This document shows, piece after piece, positions 1-13,623 of a DNA stretch of 64,000 nucleotides. The stretch covers positions 33,199,001-33,263,000 of the forward strand of contig NC_068564.1 in assembly GCF_022201045.2 (NCBI RefSeq), in the 5' to 3' direction. The position numbers were made by a program, and so were the translations under genes. The stretch's first letter is position 1, and each line of letters begins with the position of its first letter. This DNA comes from Citrus sinensis. Taxonomy: Eukaryota; Streptophyta; Magnoliopsida; Sapindales; Rutaceae. Below the pieces are notes generated by a model that was given only the letters and a program-made list of their open reading frames with translations, made no database searches and was not told where the DNA came from.

Positions 1-424
1 CAGATCCATAACCACTGACAATCGCATGTCCATGCAACAGAACACCTATACTACGATCACAGCAAGCCGAAGCTGCGGATAATACGAATGAGTAAGTAAA
101 GTTATCTGGGGTAAGAGCAGTGTTTTTTCTCAAATGGGTATAAAAACAAATCGATGATTTAGGCATTTCATTATTGGAGAAGCCGCGAATGATGACGTTG
201 AAGAGAAAGAGGTCTGGTTTAGGGATGGAGAAGAAGAGGGCACGCGCGTAGCACGTGGCTTTGAAGTCTGAGAGTCTGTGGGCGAGTTTTGTGACTGTTG
301 ACAGATCGTTTTGGAAGCCGTGGATGATGATTTGGGCGTGCGTTTGAGTGAGTTGTGACTGTGTTTTGGCGCCTTTTAGAAGACTCAAGAACAGGTTTCT
401 GCTTTGTGGGGTTTTCATAGACAT
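1..424 (-). CDS. MEF29: DYW-class PPR RNA-editing factor, MEF29/At4g30700-like (N-terminal part only)
   Basis: The minus strand from the ATG at 424-422 stays open to the window edge, giving 141 codons plus one base. The translation begins MSMKTPQSRNLFLSLLKGAK and continues with THAQIIIHGF, LTHRLSD-like LAHRLSDFKATCYAR, PDLFLFNVIIRGFS and LLHGHAIVSGYG. These are the HAQI and NVIIRGF signatures of PLS-type PPR proteins. The arrangement matches my memory of Arabidopsis At4g30700 (MEF29), a mitochondrial C-to-U editing factor with a C-terminal DYW deaminase domain. That domain would lie outside the window. The next gene is the At4g30710-like QWRF gene, the same neighbour as in Arabidopsis, which supports orthology. 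The short leader before the first PPR is compatible with organelle import, but no cleavage site can be read. The family is sure; the exact orthologue is likely. Confidence 0.85.
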   Translation of the reverse strand, partial: MSMKTPQSRNLFLSLLKGAKTQSQLTQTHAQIIIHGFQNDLSTVTKLAHRLSDFKATCYARALFFSIPKPDLFLFNVIIRGFSNNEMPKSSICFYTHLRKNTALTPDNFTYSFVLSAASACCDRSIGVLLHGHAIVSGYGS

Positions 425-1152
425 CTGGAATTGAAGCTCAAGTGTTTGTGAAAAAGACTGATTCGCGACAGATTCATATAAATTATAAAAAGTAAAAACG
501 GCGGGAAATTGAGGTCACGTGTTTCCGCGCACGCGCGGCTGTTTTGGAGATGTTGATGACTTGATGTTATAGCTGAAGTCCCAGGCTCCTAGCAGAAATA
601 CGGTGTAGTTTCTGGATTCTTGCTGTTTGTTTACGTTAAAATCTGAACAAACTTATAATTTGTCTAAAATAATAAATAATACCTTCATGATGTATCTATT
701 AAATAAAATGGCTAAGAAGGCTTCTGCGTAACATGTGACATATAATTTAATTAAACAAGCAATAATTGAACTGCTAATAAAAATTTTCTTCCTTTTTTCC
801 TGAAGCTTTGCTTCTAAATTTGGATTCATTCAATCCTTTGCTCCCTTTTGCATTTTTCTTTTTCTGTTCATATGCGTGATACAAAAACTACGCCTAAACT
901 GATCAAGCCAATAGCTCCATCGTGGAAAAGTGAAATGAAAATAAATAAATAAATAAATATCAAGAGAGTGGTATATAAAAATGAAAGGAATCAATTTACA
1001 TTTACTGGGGGAGAGAGAGAGAGACCCAAGAAAACAGCAATTTATCTCTGCTGCAGTGAGATGAGACATACGTGGTCAATTGTTAGCATAGCAGCGGGTG
1101 GTTAGGGCCATTGGCTTTTGTGTGCTTTTTGATGGCCAATATTGGCTGCTGC
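425..1152. other. Intergenic: MEF29-like promoter and QWRF gene 3' end
   Basis: No gene is seen. Both flanking genes run on the minus strand, so this 0.7 kb must hold the 3' UTR of the QWRF gene and the promoter and leader of the PPR gene. It is AT-rich, with a short AAAT repeat near 940-960 and a GA microsatellite at about 1010-1024. Confidence 0.5.
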
Positions 1153-4100
1153 TCAGCCTTTCTCCAATGTCTGTTTCTTTTGTATAAGATGAGTCCTAAG
1201 GCTGTACTCTTCTACCTGCTTGATGCCGAAAAGCAATCAAAACACAAATCCAAGATTTCACACTTTGCACGATAAATAAACCAACTAACAAGAAGCATAG
1301 AGAAGCAATGCAAAATGCAGAAACATACAAAAATGAACTTTGATGTAATAATGTGACCAATGATGTGATTGGCCAGGCAATTTGAGAGGAGATGGATGGG
1401 ATAGGCCACATGTATAAGTGTAACCATTGAATTGCTACAGGACAAATGACTGGTGGGCGCATGAGGAGTGAATAATGAAGCAATTTGACAGCCTGCATAT
1501 TGGACCCCAAAGCTTTCAAATATCTAACAAGGTTAAGATTTGTCAACCCCCAACCCATTTCATACAATTAATTGAAATGGGGAAGTTTCAACCATGTAAA
1601 CATCGACTCAACATAGACTAGCCCCACCAGGATGCTATGTGAGCAAATCAATGTTGGACAAGCATACTTTGTAACAATCAATAAACTAGTAAGAACTGAA
1701 TTTTTCCACTGAAGATTGTCTTTTGGACAATCCCAGACCAGACAGAACTGACCAGATGACAGTGGCAAGCATGTCAAGTCACCATGTAGATATAAGAAGC
1801 CTACTTGAGCCCATATGATAATAGATATGCCTTTCAAAAATAAAACAGTTAGTTTGCTAGATTAAATTCAAGCTTAAGTAGACATCTAGAAACCATTGAG
1901 ATTGACCTCGAGCATCAAACAGGAAAGGCGTGGTTGATAAAAAGCACAGTAAGAAATGCAAAAGCCAAGAGACACCCTGCCTCTCTCCTCTTCCTAATAA
2001 AAGAAAATGCCAGCCTCATGTATTGCTGAAATTTCTTACAGCATGGAAAAATCTACTTCGCAGAAAAGGGAAATTTTCCATAACATGCTCTAAATCTTGA
2101 AAGAAGTATAATGTTGAGTGACCATTAACTCCAAAAGTACAAACTAGTAGGCAAGGATTCTACATTTTGTGTACTAACATGCCTATTCAATCTTCATGTG
2201 CAAGACAGGAATTTCCAATTGGTGAACTGGCCAAGTGGATCTAAATAAACATCTGAAATCACTAGGCATAAACACACATGTTGATCCAAACACAGACTTA
2301 ATTTGTTACGGTTAGTATTTACTTCAATACAACGAAGGATTTTGAACACAGACACTAATATCATGTTACAACACCATTTTTCCTACTTATAACTGCTTAT
2401 CAATTCAAGAAGTTGCAGCATCAAAAAGCATTCAACTTCTTGTAGCATGTTCTCACCTGCATAGCTGCCATTGAAGCCAACAGAGATTCACACTCATCTA
2501 ATTTTACGTGCTCCTGTGCTGCTATAACAGCAAGTTCAGAAACCAAACTGTTCATCTCCTCTGCCTAAAAAAATTGATGTACATAAAAGGAGTTAAGTAC
2601 CTGGAATACGTTTACATGTACAAAAGCTTATCACTGAGAAAACTCATGCTAACATCAGTAATTTAGTATCTAGAGCTGGCACAAGGATAAAATAATGCAG
2701 CCCTAGAACTAGAAAAAGTAAGAGTAATTGCATCCAAAATTCAGAACATGGTCTTAGACAAAATTGAATTGGTGTCAACAGTAAAATATAGAAGAATTCT
2801 AGTTCTATACCTTAGGCAACTAGTACCACGCACATAATATCGCATACACATTCTTTTTCTACTTTATACATCTTTTTTGACAGTTGCACAATATAATAGG
2901 ATAACAAAAGTAAAGAAAATCTTCATTTGACACAATAACGCCAATTTATTGTAGAAAAATGTTGCCTAAACAAAAAAAAAAAATCATATCTGATGTTTTA
3001 ATTATTTATCTGTAGTATAAAATTTTATTCCACTGAAATTCCTGGGTTATCCTTGTAACAACCATGAACAAAATGAAACAAATTTCTGCAAATAGTGGCA
3101 AGAGTGAAAATTTTTTGTCATTAAGACCCAAGGAAAGATAGCCTAATCCATGAGCCCAAGAACAACCAAGTACATGGACTGAAACGCAAAGCATGGACAA
3201 GCTAAACTGATAATATATACTGCAATTGCATGATCACTACAATATGATAGAATAACATCCTAATATCTCACTCTGGATAGTGAGGAACATATAGAGGTTC
3301 CCATTGCCTGCATCATGTCAACAGCTGAGCAAATGGCAGCCTTTAAAGATTCAGTGTCTGCCTGTAACAACATAAGCCCATTAATGATGCCAATATTTCT
3401 CATTTTAGATATTAATTACAGTGACTAAGACAATTTAAATTACCCTTGCTCCTCCAATTAAAGGAACACGGACAGTGCTTGCCTCCAAATCTTCTACAAC
3501 CCCAGATAAAGAACTGATATGATCTCTTTCAAGTGAAGCCCAATCATCAAGATAGACCATCTGAATCATTGTTGTGGATGCAAACACTTAGATAGTGACA
3601 TTGATCGACAACTAATATGGTACCAGTAAGTAACATGAATACTTTTTACACTATAGCGGACAAGGCATTGTAATTCTTTTTATTGTCAGATTGATTAAGA
3701 TTACAGAGCAAAATAAATTTAGTCTTTCCTTCACTGCAATAAATCAGCATGGAAGCAAAATGATTTTAACTTACAAAATACTTACCATTTCACACAGCAG
3801 ACTCAGCATCCAGCATGTATATCATGCATCAAATGATCACATATCAGTTGTTCAAAAAAGGGAAAAAGAAACATAGAAAAAAAAATGGCTATGCTTAGGT
3901 AAATAATAATCTACTGTATACATTTCCATATAAGCGGGACATTTTCTCTTAAGCTCAGGAACAAATTCTCAGTCCTTGAATAAAAAATTTTCAAATTAAA
4001 CAACTATGTTCTGTCGTTGACAGACGAGTCATACCCAACAGCCTAGAAATGAAAACAGAGTGTAAAACACTAATGGTTTATCATTTATAATGCAGATGAA

Positions 4101-6081
4101 ACAATAATTAGCTATTGCTCTGTCTCCAGGGTTTTTAAAGGCATATTAAACAGTAGCTATCATATAAACTTAAGATTATTATACATTTTTATATCAATTT
4201 AAGTTTTTTCCAGGGGATCATCTATGCAATCAATTAAGTGTTGCAGATAAAATAATAGTCATTACTTGTTTGTTTAAAACCAAGTTCAACTGAATTTGAA
4301 GCTTCAGCTGTTGGAGATTGATCCTTTTATTAATCACTGAATCCCACAGGCTTAAAGTAGTGTCCCAGACATTATATAAAGTTTCCTGCACCATGAAATC
4401 AAGGTTTGTTAAAATTAATTGGGCATCCTTTAATTGTACTATCTCATAATCAGTTCTGAACAATTTAACTAAAAAAAATGAATTAAATGTACAAGAACTG
4501 TAAAAGAACAAGTGGTTATCCTTTATCATTAGTGTAATAAAAGAGACCAATAAATGACAAGACCGTCGACGTAAGAATAGTTTGTTCTTATATGCAAATT
4601 TAACAATTGACCATCTGTCTCATTTCCAACAATTTCTTAATATTCCGTTTGACTGTACATGATTCCTTTTATGGAATAAGTTTAAATGTCTGATTCTGAT
4701 ATATATAGTGGTTTCACAAATAGAATTCTACCTCAGCTGTTAGTTTCTGAATATAAAGTACAGCCTCAGCTCGAGCATTTGCAAATCTCCATTGCAAATA
4801 TCTATTGTATAGCAGCCGTAGCTGGTGAGCGTCATCTATATAGCTTGCGCTCTTTTTCCCTTTTTTAACATCCGCAATAAAACTGAGCACAGAAGTTGAG
4901 CTGTTGGGTTGACTAGCAGTAGTTGATGACCTTATCCTAGATGGACTGACTCCTCTTGGAGGAGGAGTTGAAGGTCTTGCCCGAGATGGGCTGACACCTC
5001 TAGAGGATGATAAAACTGAGGTCCTACTTGGTGATGAAGGCCGTGATCCAGGAGTAGGCAATGACTGAGATCTTACTGTGGGAGCTGCCAATGCTGATCT
5101 CTCAGATGAACTTGCGGAAATAAGCTTGCAATGTGCTGTAACTCTTTGTGAATGAGCATCAATTGACTTTGCTTCAGACCGTACTCTACCAATTTCATCA
5201 AGTGATAACAACCTTGCAGCAAGGTCACTAGCGGATTTCTGTATAGGTTTTCTCAAACCAGTATCAGAAGTATGAATTTTCCTCAGTGAAGATAACCCAA
5301 CTCCTGGAACTGCAGTAGCTGAGTTTCTAACAATCTTTTCTACATGATCCGCACTTTTAGTCAATGAATTTGAAGACACCTTCCCACCAATTCTACTAGG
5401 CCATCGATGATGATCTATCGGTCTAATATGTAAACCATCAACTGGTCTAGAATTCTCTGATTGATCAGGTGCATTCTTGCCTTTAAGAGGACTCCTTTTT
5501 CTCTCTGGTGTAGGCTTCCTTGACAAAGTACCAGGCGTTTCAGTATGCTTATGAGCCACATTCGAGGACGGTCTCAAAGAGCGATCCGAAGAAGCATTAG
5601 GAACTGGTTTTTCCTTCTTACTTATAGGAATGGAAATCGTATCAGACTGGAAAGATACGCTGAGACTTCTCATAGTAGAAGGCCATAAGCTTTCAGGTAA
5701 TCGGCCACCCGTACTTAACCTTCTAGATGGCAACTGTGTATCTACAGATGATTCACTAACTGGTGTTGACGGACTAGGTGGTGATGGGGGTGTTGAGGGG
5801 CGCTTTCTCTCGGCTGAAAGCGCCCTCTTTGCCCCTAATTGGGCATGTGAAGGTACCGTCCTTGTAAGGTGTGGCGATGGGCAACGCCTAGCGGTAGCAG
5901 CAGAAGTAGTAGTAGTTGGGGAAGGTGATTTGTACCGAGAACTAACCTCTCTTGTCCGAAGACGGCGAGTGGGTGGTGCTGCATTGAGTGCATTGTTCTT
6001 CTCAGCCGGAACCAAAGGTGGTCTTGCAGTATCCGTTGGCGACTGCTTGTGTAATGATCGTTGTGATCCACATACATCCAT
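1153..6081 (-). CDS. QWRF8: QWRF-motif microtubule protein, AUGMIN subunit 8-like (615 aa, 6 exons)
   Basis: Exons on the minus strand are 6081-4732, 4385-4266, 3560-3444, 3361-3272, 2564-2457 and 1215-1153. All introns are GT-AG, every junction is phase 0, and the sum is 615 codons plus TGA. The long first exon is rich in Ser, Pro and basic residues ([17 protein letters not shown], repeated GVSPSR blocks), as in microtubule-binding regions of this family. The diagnostic motif [16 protein letters not shown] lies near residues 430-445. The later exons form the conserved helical region ([50 protein letters not shown]), ending in [16 protein letters not shown]. In Arabidopsis AUG8/QWRF8 (At4g30710, about 640 aa), the protein is an augmin subunit that binds microtubule plus ends. 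The start is ATG at 6081-6079; the codon just upstream is TTG and not needed. Paralogue choice rests partly on synteny with At4g30700. Confidence 0.9.
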
Positions 6082-8420
6082 CAAACACTATCCAAATTAG
6101 ACCACATTGAAGAAAAATCTTTCAAAAACCTAAACTAAACCACATTTTTTTAATTGACAGCCTTGGCTGGCAAAATCACATATCCCACATTCCAAAGGAA
6201 TAATTTTCTTTTTTACACCAGTTGCTGAAAAAGAAGATCCTTTCCTCTGCAATAAATCTGCCGCGAAATTAACACGAAACCAAAAAAGTAAGATACAACC
6301 CAAAAAAAAAAAAGAAGAAGCAAAGAATAATTAATAACTGCGCAAACCTACAAAAAAAGAAAAAAACAGGAAAAGCAAAAAAAAAAGATTACATCTTTAA
6401 AGCAACCCAGATCTGAATGAAGATGAATACGAGAATGACAAGAAACGATCACAAATGCGTAGTGTTTTTTCATCAAGAAAAGCCCAAATCCAAGCAGATC
6501 AGGCTCAGGCAATTGGAAGGAGGTTGATTTTAGAGGGTGATAATAATAAAACAACAACATTTGATTTTGGGACAAAACACAACGACAACGACGACGACGA
6601 CGACGACAAATGGGGTCTCTCAGAGAAATTTGCGGACTGTGGCAGAACGTGCATTAACGGTCATCACTACAAGTTACTTTTTGGTTTTTGCTTAACAAAT
6701 CACACACACACACACACAGAAACCAACCCCACAACACAAAACACAAAATGCATTTGCATTTCCTGCTCACTCTTAAGAAAACGAAAATGTGTTGCTCTAG
6801 TTTTTGGTGAAGTTGTGGGATAAGACACAACTCATGAACGCACAGGATAAGTAAATAAGAAATTACAAATACACTATACACCTGTGAGACGCTGTTGGCT
6901 TTTCGGATTTATATTTATATTTAATTAATTAATTAATTAAATTTTCTCTTTTTTCTTTCCTCCTCTGGTCATTTCCCTTTTGTCCCTCTCACGGGAGTGC
7001 CATGGTCGGCTTTGCTGGCAAAATTAACCAGCCCCCACTCTTTTTCCATGAAAGGGAATTCATTGAAAGTGATAACAAATAAATCCAGATATTTAAAAAA
7101 AAAAAAAAAAAAATCGGATTGGAACTTTTTAACTAATTAACAAGGTTAAGCCTTTATCAACATGATTAAGTCTTAAATGCGATAAATTTACTGTAAAAAT
7201 TAACGACATAATTGGATTCTGTTTGCATGCAAATAATTTAAAAGATAAATTAAATTATTAGACAATGGAAATTGCAGCAGGTGATAATGTTCTTCGGGGA
7301 CATCATATTCATACGGGAAGAAGAGACATACGGAGGACCACGTGCTAAGAAGATCATTGTCCATCCCCATAAATATTGAATAAGCAAAAGTGTTAAAAAA
7401 TTAAGTTAAGTTTAAGAAAAAAATAAAAATTTCACATAGTAGACAAATTAAGAAATAATTTTTACCAGCATCACTATGTGAGAGTACTCAATTTTTAAAT
7501 TGTTTATGATTTGACCATCCGGATATTTTTGTTTCCCAAAACTAGGAACGAAATTCGATGGTACCCAGTAAGTAACTCAGGTGAGATTATGATTTTAATT
7601 GTGGTAAAATTAAAAAGCGTCAATTAATTATTATCATTATTAATGTAAAATTTTGATTACGGCTAATTGCTCCGGGGATTTGACAGGATTATGTCTCTGA
7701 TACTGGAGACAGTATGAAGTGATTAAACTCTTTCATTAAACCTCTCTCAGAAATTGCACAGAAACAGTACAGACTCCGAAAGAAAGACAGTTCATTGAAT
7801 CAATCAAATCTTACACTAATTTATTTTCCTAATTTGTATCCCCAAAGTATCAAATTTTTAATAAGGAATTGTTTTTTGAACAATTAATTATTAGTTTTTG
7901 ATTCATTATTTTGAAGAAAAAATTATCGAATCAAGCAAATGGAAAGCAATCCACAACGACCACAATCACTTTGTAAGGAGAATCAATCCACCAGACGAAA
8001 AGCTTACTCAGAAATAACATTTTTTTTGTTCATTTTTTTAATTATTTGAGGAGAATTAAACAAAATCAAACTATAAAATCAAGAGAAGTTTCAAAACAAA
8101 TAGTAAATTAAAAAAAAAAAAAAGGACTCACCTTTATTTGAGACATAAAATTTCTGCAAATACAAACGATGACGAGTAATGAATCAGTAGAGCCTCAAAT
8201 TCACTGGAAGATAATTTTTCTTTAATTTCCAATTTATCGAAAAATTGTAAAGAAAGAAGAGATCGCTGGCGGGGCGGTGATCGGAGAGAGAATATTCCGG
8301 CGAGAGGCGGTGGAAGAGAGAGAGAGAGAGGAATGAAAATTGAGAGAAACGGTTATTCAGCTGAAGAGGGAAGTCAAAACGAAGGACGTTGTTTTCGCGC
8401 CACCAGTTCTTCTTAATCAT
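6082..8420 (-). promoter_or_regulatory. Leader region of the QWRF gene with a probable 5' UTR intron
   Basis: A strong minus-strand donor (AAATAAAG then GTGAGT) ends a likely non-coding exon at 8132. An acceptor candidate (TTATTGCAG) lies at about 6252-6246, before the ATG. This would make an intron of about 1.9 kb in the leader. The proposed first exon (about 8132-8400) holds a GA-rich tract near 8313-8332, common in plant leaders. The intron is AT-rich with long A and T runs, a CA microsatellite near 6702-6718 and an ATTA repeat near 6918-6940. Transcript evidence is lacking. Confidence 0.45.
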
Positions 8421-9862
8421 ACAAATCTAAACAAAACCAAACACGCTTTTATTTTTTAAATAAGTAAATAAAAAAGTGTTTCTATTAAATTGTATTTAGT
8501 GAACAAAACCATAAGTTATTTTTTAATCGTTGTAATTAATTAATTATTTTATTTTTATTTTTTTATTGCTGTGTAGCAACGATATTTTATTATTATTATT
8601 TTTTTGGAATGGATTAATATTGTCAACATCGTTGGATAATTCATTATTTGGATATTAAGAAGAAAAATAAAAATACACCAACTCATCAAACACTGATCCT
8701 TCGGGTATTGTTACGATGTAAAATAATTAAGTGATAATTAATTAATGTAGTCTCTATAGAATAACCTTGTAAATTACGTGAGTAATAATGAAGCACTGCC
8801 TTGCGAAAATAGATTACGACCAATGATTGAATAAAATTATGCATTAAGATCATTAATTTCACAAGATTAAAAGGTGTGAATGAATTATAAGACTTCACAC
8901 CTTATGTTGTATAACTTTGGATGTGATTGTAAGTTGTCGTGGGCCCCATATATATATATATAGTTGATCTTGATCCTATCAAATTATTATTATTATTAAT
9001 TTTTTTTTTCTTAAACATTAGGTATAAAGCTTGGATCATCGTTGAATAATGAAAGGCATTTCCTTTAATTTTTGTTTCATTTTGAATGGTCAACCTTGAT
9101 CGAGTACACAACCTCTGTAATCAAATCAAATGTTCTAAAATTCTAAAATAATTACGTCCGTTATGGTAAAGAAAACATTTTATAAATTGGAAATAGTGGT
9201 TGTTGATTAGTTCACTTCAATTATTTATGCAAATTTAAAATTGAAAATTTTAACTTATTATCAAAACAATAAGTGAGTAAATAGTATTACCGACATATAT
9301 TGATTACAATATGAGAAAAATTGATAATATCGTATATTATAGATCATGTCTCCACAAAATTAATTGAATTTGTAAAAGCTAGAATCACCACCTAGAAAAT
9401 TAAAAAAAACTTTGCTCTTTATGAATTGCAACGACCGTAACTTTGGTTGCAGTAAAACTTACAATCTTCCCAGTTAGTTAAAAGCATTAACCACCTTTGG
9501 TTGTTTTTATGGACCACTCTCTTTATGATTGTGTTGATCCCAATTTTGGAATTTAATTTGTTTGGAACACTTGTTTTAAAAATCATCTTGAAAAAATCAA
9601 TGGACGGCTGTCTAGTTAATAATTAAATGAATTCGATCCACTCAATTAAATTATCAGTATTATTAATCCATTGGATTAAATGTTAAATAGCAGTATTTTG
9701 ACTTCAAGTTTTATTTTATTAATTATCTTCTTTTCGATTTGTTGATAATTTTTTTTAATCAAAGAGTCTTTTACAAAAGGCTATTGATTGATTGTGCCAA
9801 CATGGCCGCTGATTATTGACTAAAATGATAACAAATTCAATTTGGTTAACTCTCGTACTAAG

Positions 9863-9901
9863 TTAGGAGAGGATTTTTTTTCGAAAAAAATCCTCTCCTA
9901 A
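9863..9901. repeat. 39-bp near-perfect palindrome
   Basis: Arms of 11 bp (TTAGGAGAGGA and its complement) extend through a T8-CG-A7 centre, so 38 of 39 bases pair apart from a one-base difference in the T and A runs. The right arm is also the left end of the MITE-like segment that follows, so the palindrome may be two element ends lying head to head. Confidence 0.85.
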
Positions 9902-10071
9902 TCTGATCTTTTATGAGCTTTTAAAAATCTTGTACCATGTGTCTTTAAGTGATAATGTATGGATTTAATTTAACTTTTTTTATTTTTATTTTATTTTATT
10001 AACTACCAATCACCACATGTATGTTTACTTAGGAAGAGGTCAGATCAGAAGAGAATCCTGATTTTTTTTTC
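9883..10071. mobile_element. Short MITE-like element with degenerate inverted ends
   Basis: The left end reads AAAATCCTCTCCTAATCTGATCT. The right end, on the opposite strand, reads ATTCTCTTCTGATCTGACC preceded by an A-rich run. The ends share CTCT and TCTGATCT blocks in inverted orientation around an AT-rich core of about 190 bp without coding potential. No clear target duplication is seen. An element is plausible, and its superfamily is not determined. Confidence 0.35.
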
Positions 10072-12989
10072 CTTATTAGTTATTAATACTCAATTTGTTA
10101 CGCTTACGCATATACGTATTGTAATTGCTAGCTTTTGAGTTGTCATGGGAGTTGCCCAAAAGTTGAGAATGTTCTTTCGGTTGAACTCTAAAGCCGCCAC
10201 CATGCGTGTCATATATACTTTTATATCAAGCGCTCAAATACTGTTAATATCTTAAAATCTTTTTCTTTAGATAATGACTCTTTCTATCCCATAAATTAAG
10301 CTCAAGCTACAACTATCATTCGAGTTGACTCATATATATATATATATATATATAAACTTTTAGTTCAACCCATCAATCTTTACCCCACATTTTCATTAAC
10401 AACTATCTTTTGGATGACACTTTCCATAAAATATTATTGAGTGATTTAAACGAGTGCTTTAATAATAAAAGTCACATGCGAGACGACCCATAAAAAATTA
10501 GACTTGTGTAAAGCATATAATTGAAAAGTATTATAAATTTGACTTTAACGTGGTTACACGAACCTACTCCAATTATCAAATATAATTAAACCTCACAGTC
10601 AATTTTAATTTTACGTTTTTTTAAACCCATTTTGGATTGGATGTTTTCTCACGACATCGTGACAATCAATTGGCGAAAGAAGTAATGACAAATAATTAAG
10701 CGAGTGTGTTCAGTAAGGGAACGATGGAATGAATTTTCCCTTTCCCTTTGATGATGGCGATTCGTGGTCCAATGCTTTTATGCCGAAAGAAGCAAGGCCC
10801 AGTACTTAACAGCTACCGAGCTTCACCTTGTCTCCAAACCAAAAATAAAATAATAATAATAATAATAAATATTTGTCAATTTTAGTTTCATGATTATTGG
10901 GACCATTAGTTGTGTTATAACACACGTATGAAAGAATAGTTATAAATCATGCATTATTGGAAGAGAAACTCTCACTGAAAGTCTCACACAAAACTACCGA
11001 ATAGAATTGTTTCTTCTTCCCTCCAAATGGTTTCAGCAGGACATGAATGGGACGTATCATCTGATGTTTAGCTTTCATATTAACTCTGTGGTCCTCTTGT
11101 CCCAAAACTTTTTCTTTTTGTTTGCCCCTACTCTATTTGTTAGTTTTATTTTATTTTTTTTATTTTTTTTTCTCCTCTTAGGTTTTGTCTAGAATTTAGA
11201 TTTTAGTGTGCTCGAGAGTTTCATTATACATATAGTTTTTATTCCAATTTGATATAAAAAATTTTATCAGCTTTTCTTTGTTTTCAGTATACTTGTTGAA
11301 CATGTTGATTTGGATTCTTGGTTCGTATCTAAATAATGAAGAACAATTACATAAGTGTTAACAGGTTAATTTTTATTGTTGTATTATAAAAAAATTAAAC
11401 TTGAAACTCGTATTAATAATGTATTATTCCATTATATAGCCAAAAGAATGATCCAAAAGCTATCCTCTTAGTAAATGAGGTTCCAGATGATCTCAAACAA
11501 TTGATTGATTCAATATAATAATTTGTCAAGGAATTAAATTTTGGATTGTTCTTTTTATCACTTAATCATGATGTTTGTTAAGAGCAATTAAATTAAATAT
11601 TTTTTTAAAAAGGACACCATTAGGTAAATCCAATAACAAAATATCCGCCATATGGCCGACCATCTAGTAAAATAAATAACTTGTATCTTTATTCTAGGAA
11701 AAGTATTTTTTTATAATATTTATTCTATAGTGTTTTAATTTTTTGAAATAAAAATAGTTATTAGAGTCCGATAAATCAATGGATTCGAAATATTTTCAAA
11801 AGTACTTATCTAAAATGTGTTTTCATACTATTTATAAAAGCGCTTTTACTTCAAAACACAGGTTATGCAAACTCTAATTCAAGCATTTCTTGACCCTATA
11901 TATTATAATGTTTAATTGAGATGCTTTTTCTTTTTATCTATCTTGAAATGGAGTTAGGATATCTTCTATTATTTTTTCTCTTATGGTCTCTTAAATATAG
12001 TGGGAAAAAAAAAGCTTTCTTAATTGTAAATAATGTAACAAAAAAAAATTAATTGTCAACATTAGAATTTAATCTTCACCATTTATTTTAATAAGATAGG
12101 CTAGAAGAAAAAAAAATATTGGAAGAATATCCTTACTCTGTGAAATGATTTAAGCACATGCTGTGTGCTTTAAGGGGAAGATTTTCGAATTACTTTTATG
12201 GAAAGAATTGTTAAACAAAAACACTTCAATTCTAGAAAAAGCATTTTAAAAGTAATATTTGCATAAATTTATATCTTCAAAATCATATATCAATCAGTAA
12301 CCTTCTTTGATTATAAATAAATTAATGATGGGCAATCATGTGCTTCAAAATAAAGCAGAATCATTGTAATATTCAATCAAGCCCATGCATATGCCACGCT
12401 TTAACATGTCTCGTTGCTACTGTGGGTATTAGTCATCTTGGAGAAAAAATAACAAACGGTAGTCCAAATTGTTATTATTCAATAATTATTGGAGTTAGGG
12501 TTTATTTTAAGTATTTTCAAGTAAAGTGCGTAATATACGCCCCAAAGGGTGTGTTCAAGTGATTTTCAAGTAGCATTAACTAGTTTGTTACCCAAATTCA
12601 AATTTGGGAAGGTAAGGGGCTAAAAATGAATTTGAGCTTTTGTCCACTCCCTTAATTTTTTTAGGAAAAAAAAAAGTGTAATGTATATATAAAGGTTCTA
12701 GTGATCACCGTTGCCCATCATAGATATGATGGCTATATCTTAACACTTAATACAATTTCGTGACTTTTTTGTGAATAGTATTGAAGTTTTAGATTATTTG
12801 GGGTGAGAATTTCACTAGACCACGTGCAATAAGGACTCCCTCATTCTTGATCGAAATATGATTGAGTTTGATTGAAAATTTGGGCATAGTGGCCTATGAT
12901 CTGCGCGATTCTATTTCGCGGTCTTGAGAATAAGCATATTTAGGCTTAGTATGGTCTAAAAAAGCTCTATTGCAACTTTGATTTTAGTC

Positions 12990-13623
12990 GTTGTTTTGTT
13001 GAGTAGCAGATTTGGCCTTAAACAATAATGACAAATGTTATGAACAATGATGTGGCAACGGAGTAAATAGTAGAAAACAAAAAACTTAATAATGGAAAAA
13101 ACGATCTTTATTTACTGTAATTCTCTTTTGAATTGCTTAATTTCAGACCCAATAGATGCCTCTACTCTTCGATGCAAGCCCTTTTTATAGCCAATTGATA
13201 GCTTCAAAAGTTAACAAATGCATGCTTTGCATTTAATATCAATGCATCCTTTGTTCATGCATTTAATCTGCAATGGATGCATGTGATTTATGATTTAGTG
13301 TTTTAAATTAAACATTAATTATTATTATTTTTTAAAGAATGATTTGTTCTTCAGTACCTTATTTCACAATGCATTCTCTTATTGATTAAGGTTCTCAAGT
13401 GGTTCTCCACTAGCTCATTTCGCAAACATTCTCTTATGGATTAAGATTCCCAAGTGGGTTTAGCCAAAGATTCAATGCGAATTGAATCTCATTTTAGTAT
13501 ATCCATATTTTCCAAACTTCAGTCCACAATAGTTGTTTCACCACAGTGACTTGGGTCTACTATGAAATATATACCTTATGAATTGAATTGAATATATATA
13601 CCTTATGACTTTTGGTCCTAACA
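12990..13623 (-). mobile_element. Possible solo LTR of a retrotransposon (minus orientation)
   Basis: Read on the minus strand, the segment starts at 13623 with TGTTAGGACCAAAAG, a start typical of plant LTRs, followed by TATA-rich sequence and the text TAGACCCAAGTCACTGTGG. Its composition differs from the surrounding AT-rich sequence. I could not fix the far boundary or a 5-bp target duplication, and no reverse transcriptase is present nearby. An old solo LTR is the best guess. Confidence 0.35.

Larger units (their letters stand above)
8421..12990. other. AT-rich intergenic region without a recognisable gene
   Basis: I see no gene with family similarity on either strand over about 4.6 kb. 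The stretch contains ordinary microsatellites (TA repeat at about 10329-10352), a near-perfect palindrome at 9863-9901 and a MITE-like segment after it. Open frames here are short and AT-driven. Confidence 0.5.

Noticed and set aside
5630..6100. 156-codon plus-strand frame opposite QWRF exon 1
   Set aside because: It is a shadow of the Ser/Pro/Arg-rich coding exon on the minus strand, with Gly/Val-rich text and no family match.
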